64,000 nt of DNA from Thuidium tamariscinum. Its lineage: Eukaryota; Streptophyta; Bryopsida; Hypnales; Thuidiaceae. The notes under the pieces are model-generated. The model did no database searches and had not been told where the DNA came from. It was given only the letters and a program-made list of their open reading frames with translations. Made by a program: the position numbers and the translations under genes. Shown here piece by piece: positions 12,676 to 23,744 of the stretch (position 1 is its first letter; every line of letters starts with the position of its first letter). The DNA lies in the NCBI GenBank assembly GCA_947034885.2, contig OX344754.2, positions 20,912,501 to 20,976,500 of the forward strand, in the 5' to 3' direction.

Positions 12676-12954
12676 GTAAGGTAGGTACACCCAAAAGTGT
12701 AGCTGACTTTAAAGCATCATCTATAGTTTGTGTACATTTTTAAAATCAAATATGTACACATACTATAGATGGTGCTTTTAGAAATAAACCTTGATCCCTA
12801 TTAACTTTTGCATATTACATGCAAGTGTTGTGTTCTTTGGTGCATTGGAACATGCTTTCACTTGCCAATAAGACTATTTGAAATTTTCAAGAGCTTAATA
12901 ATAGTAATTAGGTAAAGTACCAATAAGTGGTGCTTTTGGATGTACCCACCTTAC
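12676..12954. mobile_element. MITE C1, 279 bp, uninterrupted copy
   Basis: The ends are inverted repeats of about 22 bp, GTAAGGTAGGTACACCCAAA at the left and the complement of GTAAGGTGGGTACATCCAAA at the right. A second copy (C2) lies at about 33694-34060 and carries a nested MITE at a position where C1 is uninterrupted. No coding capacity. I could not define a clear target duplication, so the superfamily is open. Confidence 0.7.
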
Positions 12955-13529
12955 AAATATCCAAAATTGACACTTATTTTAGATGTTTTGATCTATTATT
13001 AATCTTTAAAAAAATGTTGTATTCTTGTAACAAAATGTGCAACAATACCAGGAAAATGGTTGTCATCATATTTGGAGTTTGTCTGAATAAAATATGAATT
13101 CTTGAAAGTGACCTTTGTAGGGTGACCTTCTTAGGACAGTAGACCCTCCTACAATTGAACATCAATTTGGCAAAGAAATAAGAATGTAAACTCAAAAGTA
13201 TTACCTTGCATGTCTTGAATACTATTAAAGTAGGACCTTAAAATTCAAATATTAGTTCTTAGTCATAATAATTTAGGGTAGGTATTGCCTACTTAAAGCA
13301 CAACCACAATATGTGGAAAGGAAAACTTGACTACGCAAATCTAATACACTTTGTGCCAAAATTTGTCTTTCCAATGTCTAATGTAGACTCCACAATTAAC
13401 CATAGTCGATAAATAAAAGTCAATAAAAGGGGTGCAAATATGGTATAGATGCAACTAAGGATATAGCATCAAATGTGTATATAGTTAACATTGAAGGTTG
13501 AAGATTTTCAAAAATTCAATGATTTAATC

Positions 13530-14489
13530 TGTAAATACTCAAGGGTTTTTTTTAGCTTCTTGGAATTTGCTCTTAACTGAACAAAAAATCAACAAGTTTT
13601 AGAATTTTTTGTAAATTGTAATTATACAAATTCAAACTAAATTTATTGGAGATCACATGGGAAATTTCGTTAAAATGGCGCCATTTCGTTAAATTGGCGC
13701 TTTTGAGCAGTTTAGACTGCGCGGTCTAAACCGTTTTTTCTATCCTAGGATCTACACCTGTACTAGATTTTGGAAATCTACAACTCTCCTAGATTTCTGA
13801 AATCTATACCAATCCTAGATTTTTTAGATTGTTTGGTCTAATATCTATGCTTGTCATAGATTTCAGAAATCTAAAAGTGTCCTAGATATTAGCAATGTAT
13901 ACTTGTCCTAGATGTCAAGGTGTGAAAATGGCATGTGGAATACCGCCATTTTAACGAAATTCCCCATTCACTTGCAAAAAGAAAACAAAAGCCTCTTATG
14001 GATTGAAAGATTATGATGTTTAATTAATTGTAAAGGTGTTGAAATTGTAAAAGTAATTTGAAGCCTCTCAATCCTTCATTCATAAATCAAAACTCAAAAA
14101 TTGGCCACCAAAAAAGCATGACAAATTTATAGGGCCAAAACATGCATAATCCCAATCAATTTATAGATTTTCAAAATCTATTCTAAAAAAAGTTTAAACT
14201 AATTTTTAATGTGAAGTTTTTTCTAAGTTTTAGTCTACTTGAGGCTAATTGACAAGAGCCAACTACACTCAATAATCAAGATTTGTAATAGGCACCCTTG
14301 CACAAAAGCTTAGATAAAAAAAATCATAATCATTAATTTTCAAAATTGAATATTTCAATGCTAAAACTAGACTTCAAAAAGAAAATTTCAAAAGTACTAA
14401 CTACTAGAAATTATGACTTGGTTAGATTTTATTTAGCTTCAAAGTTCTTGTGACAATACACTTTAGTGCCTATGGCATTTTGGGATTAA
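13530..14489. mobile_element. TTAA-bordered element A1, interrupted by MITE J1
   Basis: This copy shares long stretches with 23745-24402: CTTGGAATTTGCTC near the left, GAGATCAC, TATGGATTGAAAGATTA in the middle, and AAACTAGACTTCAAAAAG towards the right. The right end reads GTGCCTATGGCATTTTGGGATTAA. The left end is eroded. It has no ORF of note and is a non-autonomous repeat. J1 splits it at 13660-13965. Confidence 0.65.
13660..13965. mobile_element. Mutator-like MITE J1, 306 bp, nested in A1
   Basis: The left end GGAAATTTCGTTAAAATGGC and the right end GCCATTTTAACGAAATTCCC are near-perfect inverted repeats of about 20 bp. The interior holds several short CCTAGATTT(C)NGAAATCTA-type repeats. A related copy of 307 bp lies at 38672-38978. 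Flanking 9-mers GATCACATG and ATTCACTTG match at 6 of 9 positions; the J2 flanks match at 7 of 9, so a diverged 9-bp duplication as in Mutator-like elements is the best reading. Confidence 0.7.
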
Positions 14490-15567
14490 TGATAGTGAGT
14501 ACAGCTAACTAAAAAAAATTCTCAAAAATTAGGAAACATACATAAATGCACACATAAGAGTATATATAAATATATATATAATTAATAGTAGCAATTAATT
14601 AAACATAATTTAAAATAAACTAGTAAAGGCTCGTTGATTGGGTTTTTTTTCATAAATTATATTTAAGACTATCACAAATTATTTTGTTCATGTATGAAAC
14701 ATGTATATGTCAAATATTTGAAATGTGCTCTTGTACAAAACCCAATCTAATTTTCTTTTTCCTTTTTATTTCCTTTATTTCCATATCTTCTAGAAATTCA
14801 TGATAAATATATTTGTTTTTCACTTTTTGGCTCTTCAAATCTCATCCACTTCTTTGTGATTCTTTCAAAAGAATTTAAAATGAATTCTTTTGTCAAAAGA
14901 ATCACTTCTAGATTTGGAAAATCCACTATTGAATATGATTCCATACCTTTTATTTCTCAAATCTAATAATCTATACATTAAAACAAGTAGTTTTTTTATT
15001 TGTTAAATTGAGATTTCCTTAACAATGTGTCTCCTAATCATGTGCTTGGTACCATGAGAAAGCCCTCAGTGAGGAGGGGTGCATAGGCTTTATTTCATAG
15101 TGTTCCAACCTATAGTGTGAAAGTTATTGAATTTCAAAGTTTTAATGAATTAAAAATATTTAAAAAAAACTTTTATATTGATTTTGACTATAGCAATGGC
15201 AAAAGGCACTCTAATTAAAATAAAATGAAAAAATAATAATTAAAAAGTAAAGTAATGATAAAAATAAAAATATAGTAGTCTATTCACAAAAAAGGCACTA
15301 TGGTTAAAATAAAATGAAAAAATTATAGTTAAAAAGTAAAATAATGATAAAATGAAAATGTAGTAGTCTATTCAAAAAAATCTCATGCTTTTAGTTTAGT
15401 TTTTACTTTAATTTTTGGAAAGAAGTTAAATAAAATAAAATAAAGTGATTTACTTTTAGCTAAGTTCTTTTACTTTGAAATACGTTATATAACTTTGTAT
15501 AAATTTGGCACATAGCATTATATTTTTTATTCATTTATAACTTATGAAATGCGGCTTTATAATTGTT
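14490..15567. other. AT-rich repeat-like intergenic stretch
   Basis: No gene seen. It contains a local duplication of about 80 bp at 15196-15370, in which AAGGCACT...TAAAATAAAATGAAAAA and TATAGTAGTCTATTCA (second copy TGTAGTAGTCTATTCA) occur twice, and a short TA-rich tract at 14563-14582. Confidence 0.5.
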
Positions 15568-15597
15568 ACTTCATTAACTTCATTAACTTCATTAACT
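15568..15597. repeat. Minisatellite (ACTTCATTA)3
   Basis: Three perfect 9-bp units plus a partial, ending 7 bases before the TAGA that flanks element H. Confidence 0.85.
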
Positions 15598-15608
15598 AAA
15601 GTCCTAGA

Positions 15609-16341
15609 GGGTCGTTGCAAGAAACACCGACCAAAAAGCGTAGCGTTTTCAATAGTACTCTTTTTTTTTTCGGGAGTACTTTAAAATTAGAAAAAAAAGT
15701 TTTAAAAAAAGTGAAAAATATGTTTCATGTATAAACCTATAAGAAGAAGCTACCCTAGAAAGGAAAGGCATAGGAAAAATCTCTAAGTAGGAAATCCAGA
15801 AAAGTGCAAAATCTCATGAAAATTAGTACTTCCACATTTTAATTTGTAAAAAATAGGAAAATCAATTTTAAGAAAAACTAAAAATTGGCCATTTGAGTAA
15901 AGTTGATTTTGATGAGATTTGACCAAAAGATCGATCTTAGAACCATTACCATTGTTCAAAAATTGCGTGCCAAAAAAAAAATTTTGTACTCATGTGGAGG
16001 ACATAATAAAACATATTTTTGAATTCTTTTTTGGAATTTATAGGTTTTACACCTATGCAAATAGACCATGAAAGTTTCGTCTTCAAATCATTTAATTTAG
16101 ACACTGCGAACGTAATGGTAACCATGAACGTATTTATGTGACGGCTGAACGAAAATGTTTTTTAAATATAAAATGATTTTTTTTAATTTCTGAAAAATGA
16201 GGGATCTAATAAACTTCAAGTTAGGTATGTTCAATAAAAATTTCATGTTCATTGGACTTAACCTCCAAAAGTTATAGTGGAAAACAAAAAAGTGGTTCGC
16301 AGTGTGACGCGAAATAGTACCGGTGTTTCTTGCAATGACCC
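15609..16341. mobile_element. Inverted-end element H, 733 bp
   Basis: The ends GGGTCGTTGCAAGAAACACC and, in reverse complement, GGGTCATTGCAAGAAACACC match at 19 of 20 positions. Both ends are flanked by TAGA (15605-15608 and 16342-16345), a plausible target duplication. The interior is AT-rich with no transposase ORF, so it is non-autonomous. A GGGTCCCTTGCAAGAAA sequence near 23298 looks like a stray end of a relative. Confidence 0.7.
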
Positions 16342-16494
16342 TAGAACGTACCTTCATTTACTTTTTTTGAATAATAAATAAAATGTCTTCTATTAAATAT
16401 ATTTTTCCTCCTTATTACAAAACCTTTAATTTTGAAGAACAATAGAAAACTCAAAAGATTGGGGGGACACAAATACATTTTTGACAAACTAATG

Positions 16495-16719
16495 CATATT
16501 GATGGAAGAAAAAAAAAATATTAGCTATATATGTTGATATTTTTTTTCCAAAACAAAAGTATCAAGAGTAGTATAATCTTTTAGATTTTACATATGAGTG
16601 TGGAGGGCCTCAATGCTCATACATAAAATCTAGAAGGTTGTACCACTCTTGACACTTTTGTTTAGGAAAAAAATTGTCAACAAATATAGCTAATTTTTTT
16701 TACCTTCCGTCAATATACA
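16495..16719. mobile_element. Fold-back element I, about 225 bp with about 105-bp arms
   Basis: The left arm (from GCATATTGATGGAAG) and the reverse complement of the right arm (GTATATTGACGGAAG) align along almost their whole length, including AACAAAAGT(A/G)TCAAGAG and CT(T/A)(T/G)... AGATTTTA. The loop is about 20 bases around GTGGAGGGCCTCAA. A transcript would form one long imperfect hairpin, the architecture of MITE-derived small-RNA precursors. Confidence 0.65.
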
Positions 16720-17536
16720 TGGTTTGGATAATTCAGTCATTTTAGGTATATCAAAGCTATTACCTTGGCTTTTTAATTTTTGACACTCAATGACTTTGTT
16801 TACAACTCTAGAAATTGATATCCCTAATGTTGTTAACTTTTTAATATCATTATCAACACTAATGCTATTGTTTATAGTGATTTCTTTCTTTTTTCATTAA
16901 TTTTTCAAAAATGTACTTGTGTCCACCCCACCCCACCCCCCACCCCCTTTCTTTCTTCTCAAATTTCCATTGCTCTTTAGAATTAAAAGTTTTACAACAA
17001 GGAAATATAACAATATCACTTATAACAAAATATAACATCACTTATGGATTGAAAGATTAGAATGCTTGATTATGAGGGTATTAGAACTACATAAATTTTT
17101 TAATTGACCATTAAATCGTTGTAGTTAATTAGATTCTCTAGAAGAGTTGTTCAATTTTCCAATCTCAAAAAAGAAATGAGAAAAAAGATTTCATATTTCA
17201 CTTAAGATGTCCTTAACATTCAAAAACCATTTCAAATTTAAAGGCTTGAGGGTTAAAATAACTCTAAGTTACTTTTGTCATGTCATGAGTCTTGATGGAT
17301 GAACTAATTCATGATGAAATGTGCACTAATGTGGAAGTTTAGATTGCCTAAAGATAGTAACACCGAATTAGACATTTTTGCACTTGGCCAAGTGCAATCA
17401 CCGTTTGCACTACTATTCATTGAACATGTGTTACTAAAAAACTTGGGTACCCCCTCATTCTTTATGAGTGCTAGTTTTCAATCTTTTTGTTTACAACTTC
17501 AATTTTATATGCAAATTTCTATTTTATGGGCAATCG
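16720..17536. other. Intergenic stretch with a C-rich tract and an LTR-like fragment
   Basis: No gene seen. A CCCC-A-CCCC-A-CCCCCC-A-CCCCC tract lies at 16926-16947. Around 17275-17350 the sequence (GATGGATGAACTAATTCATGATG... TGCCTAAAGATAG) resembles 31996-32115 inside the probable solo LTR. Confidence 0.5.
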
Positions 17537-17540
17537 TATG

Positions 17541-18187
17541 AGGCAATATTGCAAGTTTGCAAAGATTATGAAGAAGGGAAATTATTCTACAACAAGAAAG
17601 CAGAGGACTCTTGGAAGAAAATGGCAAGGACAAGGAATGCAATTGAGACTATGGATGGAAATCCTAGGAAGAAGAAGATGGAGAAAACATAGTGGAGGCC
17701 TTTAAGTAGAATCTCAAACGAGACTCATGCACATGTAGTGAAACAAATGGCTACAAAGGAAGTGGTTGATGGAAAGCGACCATTACAACGATACTACTTC
17801 AATCATGCTGCATCTGCAAATCTTATGAAATGTACAGCAGCGTATGTGGTGGATCATGTGCAACGGAAGGATGCTGTGAAGAATCAAGTGCGATTCTTAA
17901 TGGTACAAGCAGGTGATGAAAATCCTTTGTCTTTTAGATGATTTTTTTGCTATAAACGTAAGCAAATATGCAAATGATGAGGGAAGGCAATTTGTTGTGA
18001 TGGGAAAGACGTTGGATGTTGAATCCAAGACCTTGTGGTGTTCACCTACTATGAAGACAGTTCAAGCATTGAAGAGTATTGAGCACGTAATTCCAGCATT
18101 TATTAAGCAACATTTCAGGGATATTAGAGAAGGTCGAAGAGGCTATACAAGCTATAGTCGAGATGTGGAGGATGTATCAAATGCATG
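17541..18187 (+). pseudogene. Broken, unrecognised coding fragment in the left arm
   Basis: The frame running from YEAILQVCKDYEEGKLFYNK has an in-frame TAG after MEKT, then continues in the same frame as HAHVVKQMATKEVV... YYFNHAASANLMK to a stop after NPLSFR; a +1 shift leads into DDFFAINVSKYANDEGRQF... SYSRDVEDVSNA. Amino-acid composition looks protein-like rather than random, but I recognise no family. The stop and the shift are shared with the right arm, so the breaks predate the inverted duplication. Confidence 0.45.
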
Positions 18188-18509
18188 ATGGGATTGGCAA
18201 GTAGCTCCTTCTACAGTGCAAGGTCAAGAGAGTAAAAGAGTAATACATGTGCGATGTAGGGTTTTTTTTAAGATGAATACGTGGAATTAGGGAAACCTTG
18301 TTTATGGATATTTGATTGTAGACAAGGAGGTGCAAAAAAACCAGATAGAATATTGGCCCTTCTGCACCTCCTTGTCTACAATCAAATATCCATAAACAAG
18401 GTTTCCCTAATTCCACGTATTCATCTTAAAAAAAACCCTACATCGCACATGTATTACTCTTTTACTCTCTTGACCTTGCACTGTAGAAGGAGCTACTTGC
18501 CAATCCCAT

Positions 18510-19156
18510 CATGCATTTGATACATCCTCCACATCTCGACTATAGCTTGTATAGCCTCTTCGACCTTCTCTAATATCCCTGAAATGTTGCTTAATAAATG
18601 CTGGAATTACGTGCTCAATACTCTTCAATGCTTGAACTGTCTTCATAGTAGGTGAACACCACAAGGTCTTGGATTCAACATCCAACGTCTTTCCCATCAC
18701 AACAAATTGCCTTCCCTCATCATTTGCATATTTGCTTACGTTTATAGCAAAAAAATCATCTAAAAGACAAAGGATTTTCATCACCTGCTTGTACCATTAA
18801 GAATCGCACTTGATTCTTCACAGCATCCTTCCGTTGCACATGATCCACCACATACGTTGCTGTACATTTCATAAGATTTGCAGATGCAGCATGATTGAAG
18901 TAGTATCGTTGTAATAGTCGCTTTCCATCAACCACTTCCTTTGCAACCATTTGTTTCACTACATGTGCATGAATCTCGTTTGAGATTCTACTTAAAGGCC
19001 TCCACTATGTTTTCTCCATCTTCTTCCTCCTAGGATTTCCATCCACAGTCTCAACCGCATTCTTTTTCCTTGCCATTTTCTTCCAAGAGTCCTCTACTTT
19101 CTTGCTGTAGAATAATTTCCCTTCTTCATAGTCTTTGCAAACTTGCAATATTACCT
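18510..19156 (-). pseudogene. Same broken coding fragment in the right arm
   Basis: Mirror image of the left-arm fragment, with the same in-frame stop and shift. The 91-codon inner frame is identical. The outer frame differs at a few residues (for example MATKEVV/MVAKEVV and GKRPLQR/GKRLLQR). Confidence 0.45.
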
Positions 19157-19160
19157 CATA

Positions 19161-20240
19161 ATAACTATTATGTTTTTTGGTTTTTTTTTGGCCTCCAAGT
19201 TAGGCAAGTATGTTAGGGCACTATTTTGGTTTGAAAATTTGCATACTTCTTCCTAACTTAGAGCTTTACTCAAATCTAAAGCTTATAGATCATTTTGCAA
19301 AGTTGAATTGAATTGTAGGGCTCAAAAGCTTGTCAGTAGCTCAACAACCTTGAAATGAACATTGTGTTAACATTTGCTAGGTCATATCTCATACATACAT
19401 TACTTCTGGACCTAGTTTTTCCAAGAAAGACCCTTGTACTAGTTGAATATCCTATGGTTACAAATTCAAAAAAGTGCATAAATTTGGGATTACATATCTA
19501 TTTTTCAATGATGTTTTTTGGGGGACAATTTTGAGAGTATTTTTATTTTCTGACTCTCTGAATGGACCAGTAACTTAGTAGCAGAAACTCATCTTGTACA
19601 AGTATCGTTAGGTCTAGCTTGTTTGTATCATGAAATACCATCAGTCCATTCCATTAGTACCTACTGTTTTGCACAAACTTTTGATTGGAATTTGCCGGCG
19701 TTTCAAGCCCAGTTCAAATCCCCTGTAGGTGAAACAGAATCGGAACAGATGAAATTGAAGATATCACATTGGCATTGCAGATTATTTTGTCAAATGCAAA
19801 CTGATTTGAATGCGTTGTAATCACGCAATGTACAAATCTCGTTTGCAGTCATTCAAATTGGGAGGTTCCGGACCACTACAAGAGACAATATGTGCATTCA
19901 AAGATGCACAGCCTTAAACATTTATTAAGTCCATGCTTACACCAATTGCTTATAATGTACTGTGCTGTTACAATGAGCTATTGCTGGTGATAATGGTCAG
20001 TATATGAGGCAGGATCAAGTCTCCAATGGGTTGAACTTAGTGTACTCTAAGTGAGGTACTGCTGGAAGAGAGAAGAAGAGAAGTTTGAAACCAAGCAGAA
20101 CCATGTCCAACATGTTAGGGTTTTGCACATTTGCATCATTCCATTGTTCAGTCACAGGTTGGTTAGTTGGTTGTGTTCAATCCGCCAATTCAATCTAAAG
20201 TACTATAGTTCCATGACTTCAGTCCCGAACCATGCTTGTC
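19161..20240. other. Intergenic stretch, no gene recognised
   Basis: Composition becomes less AT-rich after about 19560. The longest ORFs (65 codons at 19623-19820 and 115 codons at 20051-20398, plus strand) have no recognisable motif. I see no inverted-end element. Confidence 0.4.
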
Positions 20241-20278
20241 AAAGTTTTAGGGTTTCGTGCAATTTAGGGGTTCCTAAT

Positions 20279-20374
20279 AGCCTGCGACTAGAGGATATTA
20301 TCCCTATACAGTCGCAGGCTTTCAGGAAATTATCCTCTGCCAGTCGAATTCTTAAAAGCCAGCGACAGAGGATA
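20279..20374. repeat. Two adjacent short hairpins
   Basis: AGCCTGCGACT (20279-20289) pairs perfectly with AGTCGCAGGCT (20310-20320), and its loop itself contains the palindrome GGATATTATCC. Directly after, TATCCTCTG (20331-20339) pairs perfectly with CAGAGGATA (20366-20374). Neither is followed by a T-run typical of a Pol III stop. Confidence 0.75.
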
Positions 20375-20687
20375 CTCTCGATGCATTTTCTTAAATAGAG
20401 CTCACTGGGAAGATCACTTTCGGGTACTGCAAGACCCGAATTCTCTCTAGATCAAATTGTTCTCTCACTATGATTTCTTATGCAACAGTTCAAATTAGGA
20501 GGATGAAGATCACTATTGCAGGGACAGGAGCCAACCCTAATTTCCATTGAAGGATCGGTGGGCAACCCCATTTCCGCTCCGTTCAAAGTTGAGTGGAATA
20601 CTAATACTTAGCCTAAGTCATTCTTACCCCCAACTTGCTAAGTGAACCACGAGTAGTGGAAGAGATGAGTTGCTAGTGGTAACAAGA

Positions 20688-20705
20688 TTAGGGTTTAGGG
20701 TTTAG
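20688..20705 (+). promoter_or_regulatory. Double telo-box (TTTAGGG repeat)
   Basis: TTAGGGTTTAGGGTTTAG holds two consecutive telomere-type units. In plants such motifs lie near transcription starts. A possible first exon begins about 45 bases downstream. Confidence 0.5.
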
Positions 20706-20749
20706 TGGCTCTATACACATGTGAGAATCAGTCCTCTATCGGTTACGAT

Positions 20750-20811
20750 GCCGAAGAACGAGTCTCGCCAGTACCGCACACCATCTCCCCGTCGCCTCAA
20801 TCATTTTCAGG
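20750..20811 (+). CDS. Possible first coding exon of an unresolved gene or lncRNA
   Basis: ATG at 20750 opens MPKNESRQYRTPSPRR, a basic Ser/Arg/Pro-rich start, and the frame reaches a donor-like TTTTCAG|GTACTA. It lies just after the double telo-box in a block less AT-rich than its surroundings. I could not find a convincing second exon between 20900 and 22900, so this could be a decayed gene or a non-coding transcript. Confidence 0.25.
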
Positions 20812-20814
20812 TAC

Positions 20815-22870
20815 TACAGCGTCACTCTCGTTGAATGGATCCCATCTTCTTTTCCAGTACTTCCGCATGAAGGATCATGTGATTGAAAAAATCTCCGCAG
20901 GTACGTGAGAGTGATCATCTCCCTTATCTCACCACCTCCGTGATTCGGTAGATGCCAGATTCTTTTCACCAGAGAAATCCAAAAAGTCCGTAGACCCAAT
21001 TCCACATGGTATGGAATTTCACCGCTTGAGCCCGAAATTCCACATACAAGCAGTGAAATTCACATAGTTGCATTGTGAAATTAGCTAGGTCTGGAATTTT
21101 AGAACTCTCTGGTTATTTCTGATGACGAATGGTGCCGTTGAATCCTTCCCTGCTGAGCAGCAACATTGTTGATGTTGCTGGTGCTGTCCTATTTCACAGA
21201 TGCCAGAAGAAGTCACTTGCAGCCTGCTCTCTTGGCTCTTGGCTTGGACTTGGTCGTGGAAGCATGACTGTAAAAATAGACTTTGACTGTCTAATTCATC
21301 CGACCCCTGGGTCTTGAGAATTGTCGGTCTTACAGAGCCTTTCAACACTGCTGATCATGCCACAAATTGTGGGTCTCATGGAAATCTCAGAGTACCCGAC
21401 TTGTGACGTTGAACTGTACAATGCTCTGAAAACCTGGGACTGGTAGACATTTACCAGATTTAGGTTTTCATCTGAAAAAGTGCCTGTCATGAATTTCTGC
21501 CAGCTGAAACAACCAACCAACAATTGCATGCTGTTTAAATCTAATTGCATGAGTTTGAAATGTTTCTGCAGGAGGTTACACTGGAGAATTGAGAATCTGC
21601 TTTATCGGCATTTCTTCAAGCAACTCAGCTGTACGTCATTCCCTTGGAGTGGTATAATTCCTCTAAAACTATTCGATGTATTCTTGAATTTTAAGACTAT
21701 TTTATACTTGTGATTGAGCCACCAATGAAAAATTCCTATAAACCTATTCACGATGCTGTTCATTAGATTCATTCCTAACTTTTTAATGAATCAAGATCAG
21801 CATTTCCTCTTTGAATGAATTTCGAGGAATTCCTAGAATACATTCCAGAATACATTCCAGAATAAGATGTAACCAACAGTAAAGTATTTTGCTATCCTGG
21901 ACGAAAACAGAATCTAGGTTGTTGAAGAGGCTGCTGGGCATGACCCGCATATGTTTCGTGAATTGTTAACGGACAAAAATGTTAACACAGTTTATGCACC
22001 CTTGGCTGTTGCGTTGTGCTGTACTTGAGTTAATATTTCACGTTGGCTGTCAATTTGAGAAACCAACTATGAATGATGCAGGGTTTTTTTGCCAGAGGAT
22101 AATTGAAGTCGCCTCTACCAAATAATTAGCGCTCCAGCCACAATCAAGGTGAGTACTAAAAAACAATTGATCTGCTGGTTTATTGCAACATGGTTCCAAT
22201 AATGTTGGTGGCGGTGAGTCTGTGGTTTGATTTGTCAAGTATTCTCTTGACCGAGTTCATGGAATCCACGTTTGATTATATCGAGTTTAGAATCAAAAGA
22301 TTTCTTTGAATACGGAAAAATCATCTAAATCATCAACAAGAACACGGTGTGCCTATGGCTTGCAACGGCGGAGGTAGCAAACTGCAGATTAAAGGCCATT
22401 AATTTATTGATTAGATTGCGTGCCCACGTTTGGGGCTTTGATTGGAACACGACAACATGCGCTTTCTTCTTCTTCTTCTCAGCAGTCAAGCCTAACTAAC
22501 GTAAGGTAAGGTAAGGTAGCATGATTTATGTCACCTTTCCCCAAACAGATCTTGCAGTTCGGCATGCTGGCTGCAAAGTGCAAACTAATATTGTTAAATT
22601 ATTGCATGTTGAGTTGGTGACGTTACATTGCCACCCAACGCAGGGCACTCAGGTTGCCACACCCAACATCAGAAGCTTATTATTCTTCTTCTTCAACGTC
22701 AAGCTGTTGGGGGTGGACCCTTCTCTTCCCATGAATTGCGGCTCCTTTTGGCTATTGAAAATCTGGAATTCAAACTTGTCCATGAATCTTGGGTTGGTCT
22801 TTATTCCATGTAGAGGACAGTGACACTGGAGTACGACCTACACAAAAACAGGGAGATTAGGTTGCCCCAC
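20815..22870. other. Less AT-rich non-repetitive block, gene content unresolved
   Basis: Several splice-like signals occur, for example TTTCACAG at about 21200 and TTTCTGCAG at about 21571, with short open stretches after them, but no set of exons joins into a recognisable protein. A (GTAAG)3 tract lies near 22500-22516. It may be a decayed gene. Confidence 0.35.
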
Positions 22871-23744
22871 ACTATATTCTCAACATTTGACACTATGTTA
22901 ATTATCTTTTGTTATTGTACAAAAATGCACTATTGTTGAATTAGGTCTTGTTGTAAGAGGGGGATTGACAATCCTCGATGTGCACAAATGGAAATATTTG
23001 TAGAAGTATTTGATGACTTGTAAATCTAAATCCTAAAAGGCAATACGGTGTTTAGGGTTAAGGCAACTTAGTTGTTGAGGCAACCTATTTTCACTATTTT
23101 GTATAGCTATCATTCAATGAAGATTGTTTATCATTGTTTATCATCTATATTTGAAACCTTGAAATAGCAACTATAATCCACCACAAGTTGGTTTCATTGG
23201 TTTTAAGAATAGCTAATGAGCATTGAAGAGTTCTCTGAGGCAACCAATGTAAATTTGTGGATTTTGTACTTCAAAGGTGTCATGATTTAGTCCCTGAGGG
23301 TCCCTTGCAAGAAAAAAAAATGTGAATGTGAACATTTATGAAATACTAATTTTGGCCTAAGAAGACTCTAAATATAAAACCCTATATGTAAGGTTTTTTT
23401 TTCTTCACATCACTACATCAACTAAGAACCTTGCAAAAAATGATGAAATGATGAGGTGACCACTCTAGTCACTTTGTTGAAGAATAGACAAAATAGTTCA
23501 AACCTTTGTTCTATAAATATGGATGTACTTCATTTGATTCACCTATGTATTGTTTCTAGAAAGCTCTTGAAATCATCCATCTTCTATCTTGTGGATGCTA
23601 GGATTCTTGGGGTTTAAGGAAAGTTGATGATATGTATAAGTATTGAGTGCTTTCAACATGAAAGTTTATCAAAATAATACTAGGGTGTCATCAAATAACA
23701 AAATGACTTGATTTAGAGTTTTTTTAAGGTTACTGATAACATCA
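22871..23744. other. AT-rich intergenic stretch
   Basis: No gene seen. Apart from a GGGTCCCTTGCAAGAAA sequence near 23298 that resembles the end of element H, nothing stands out. Confidence 0.5.

Larger units (their letters stand above)
17537..19160. repeat. Near-perfect inverted repeat, 798-bp arms, 28-bp spacer
   Basis: Left arm 17537-18334 pairs with right arm 18363-19160 about an axis at 18348.5, with no net indel. The inner roughly 420 bases of each arm are identical as far as I can read; the outer roughly 375 bases differ at about 15 sites, nearly all transitions. Each arm carries the same broken coding-like fragment. A transcript through it would fold into an 800-bp hairpin. No flanking target duplication or transposon terminus was found at the outer borders. 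Confidence 0.93.

Noticed and set aside
18281-18520. Two 79-codon ORFs crossing the centre of the inverted repeat on opposite strands
   Set aside because: They exist only because the palindrome mirrors itself through the loop; no protein-like signal.
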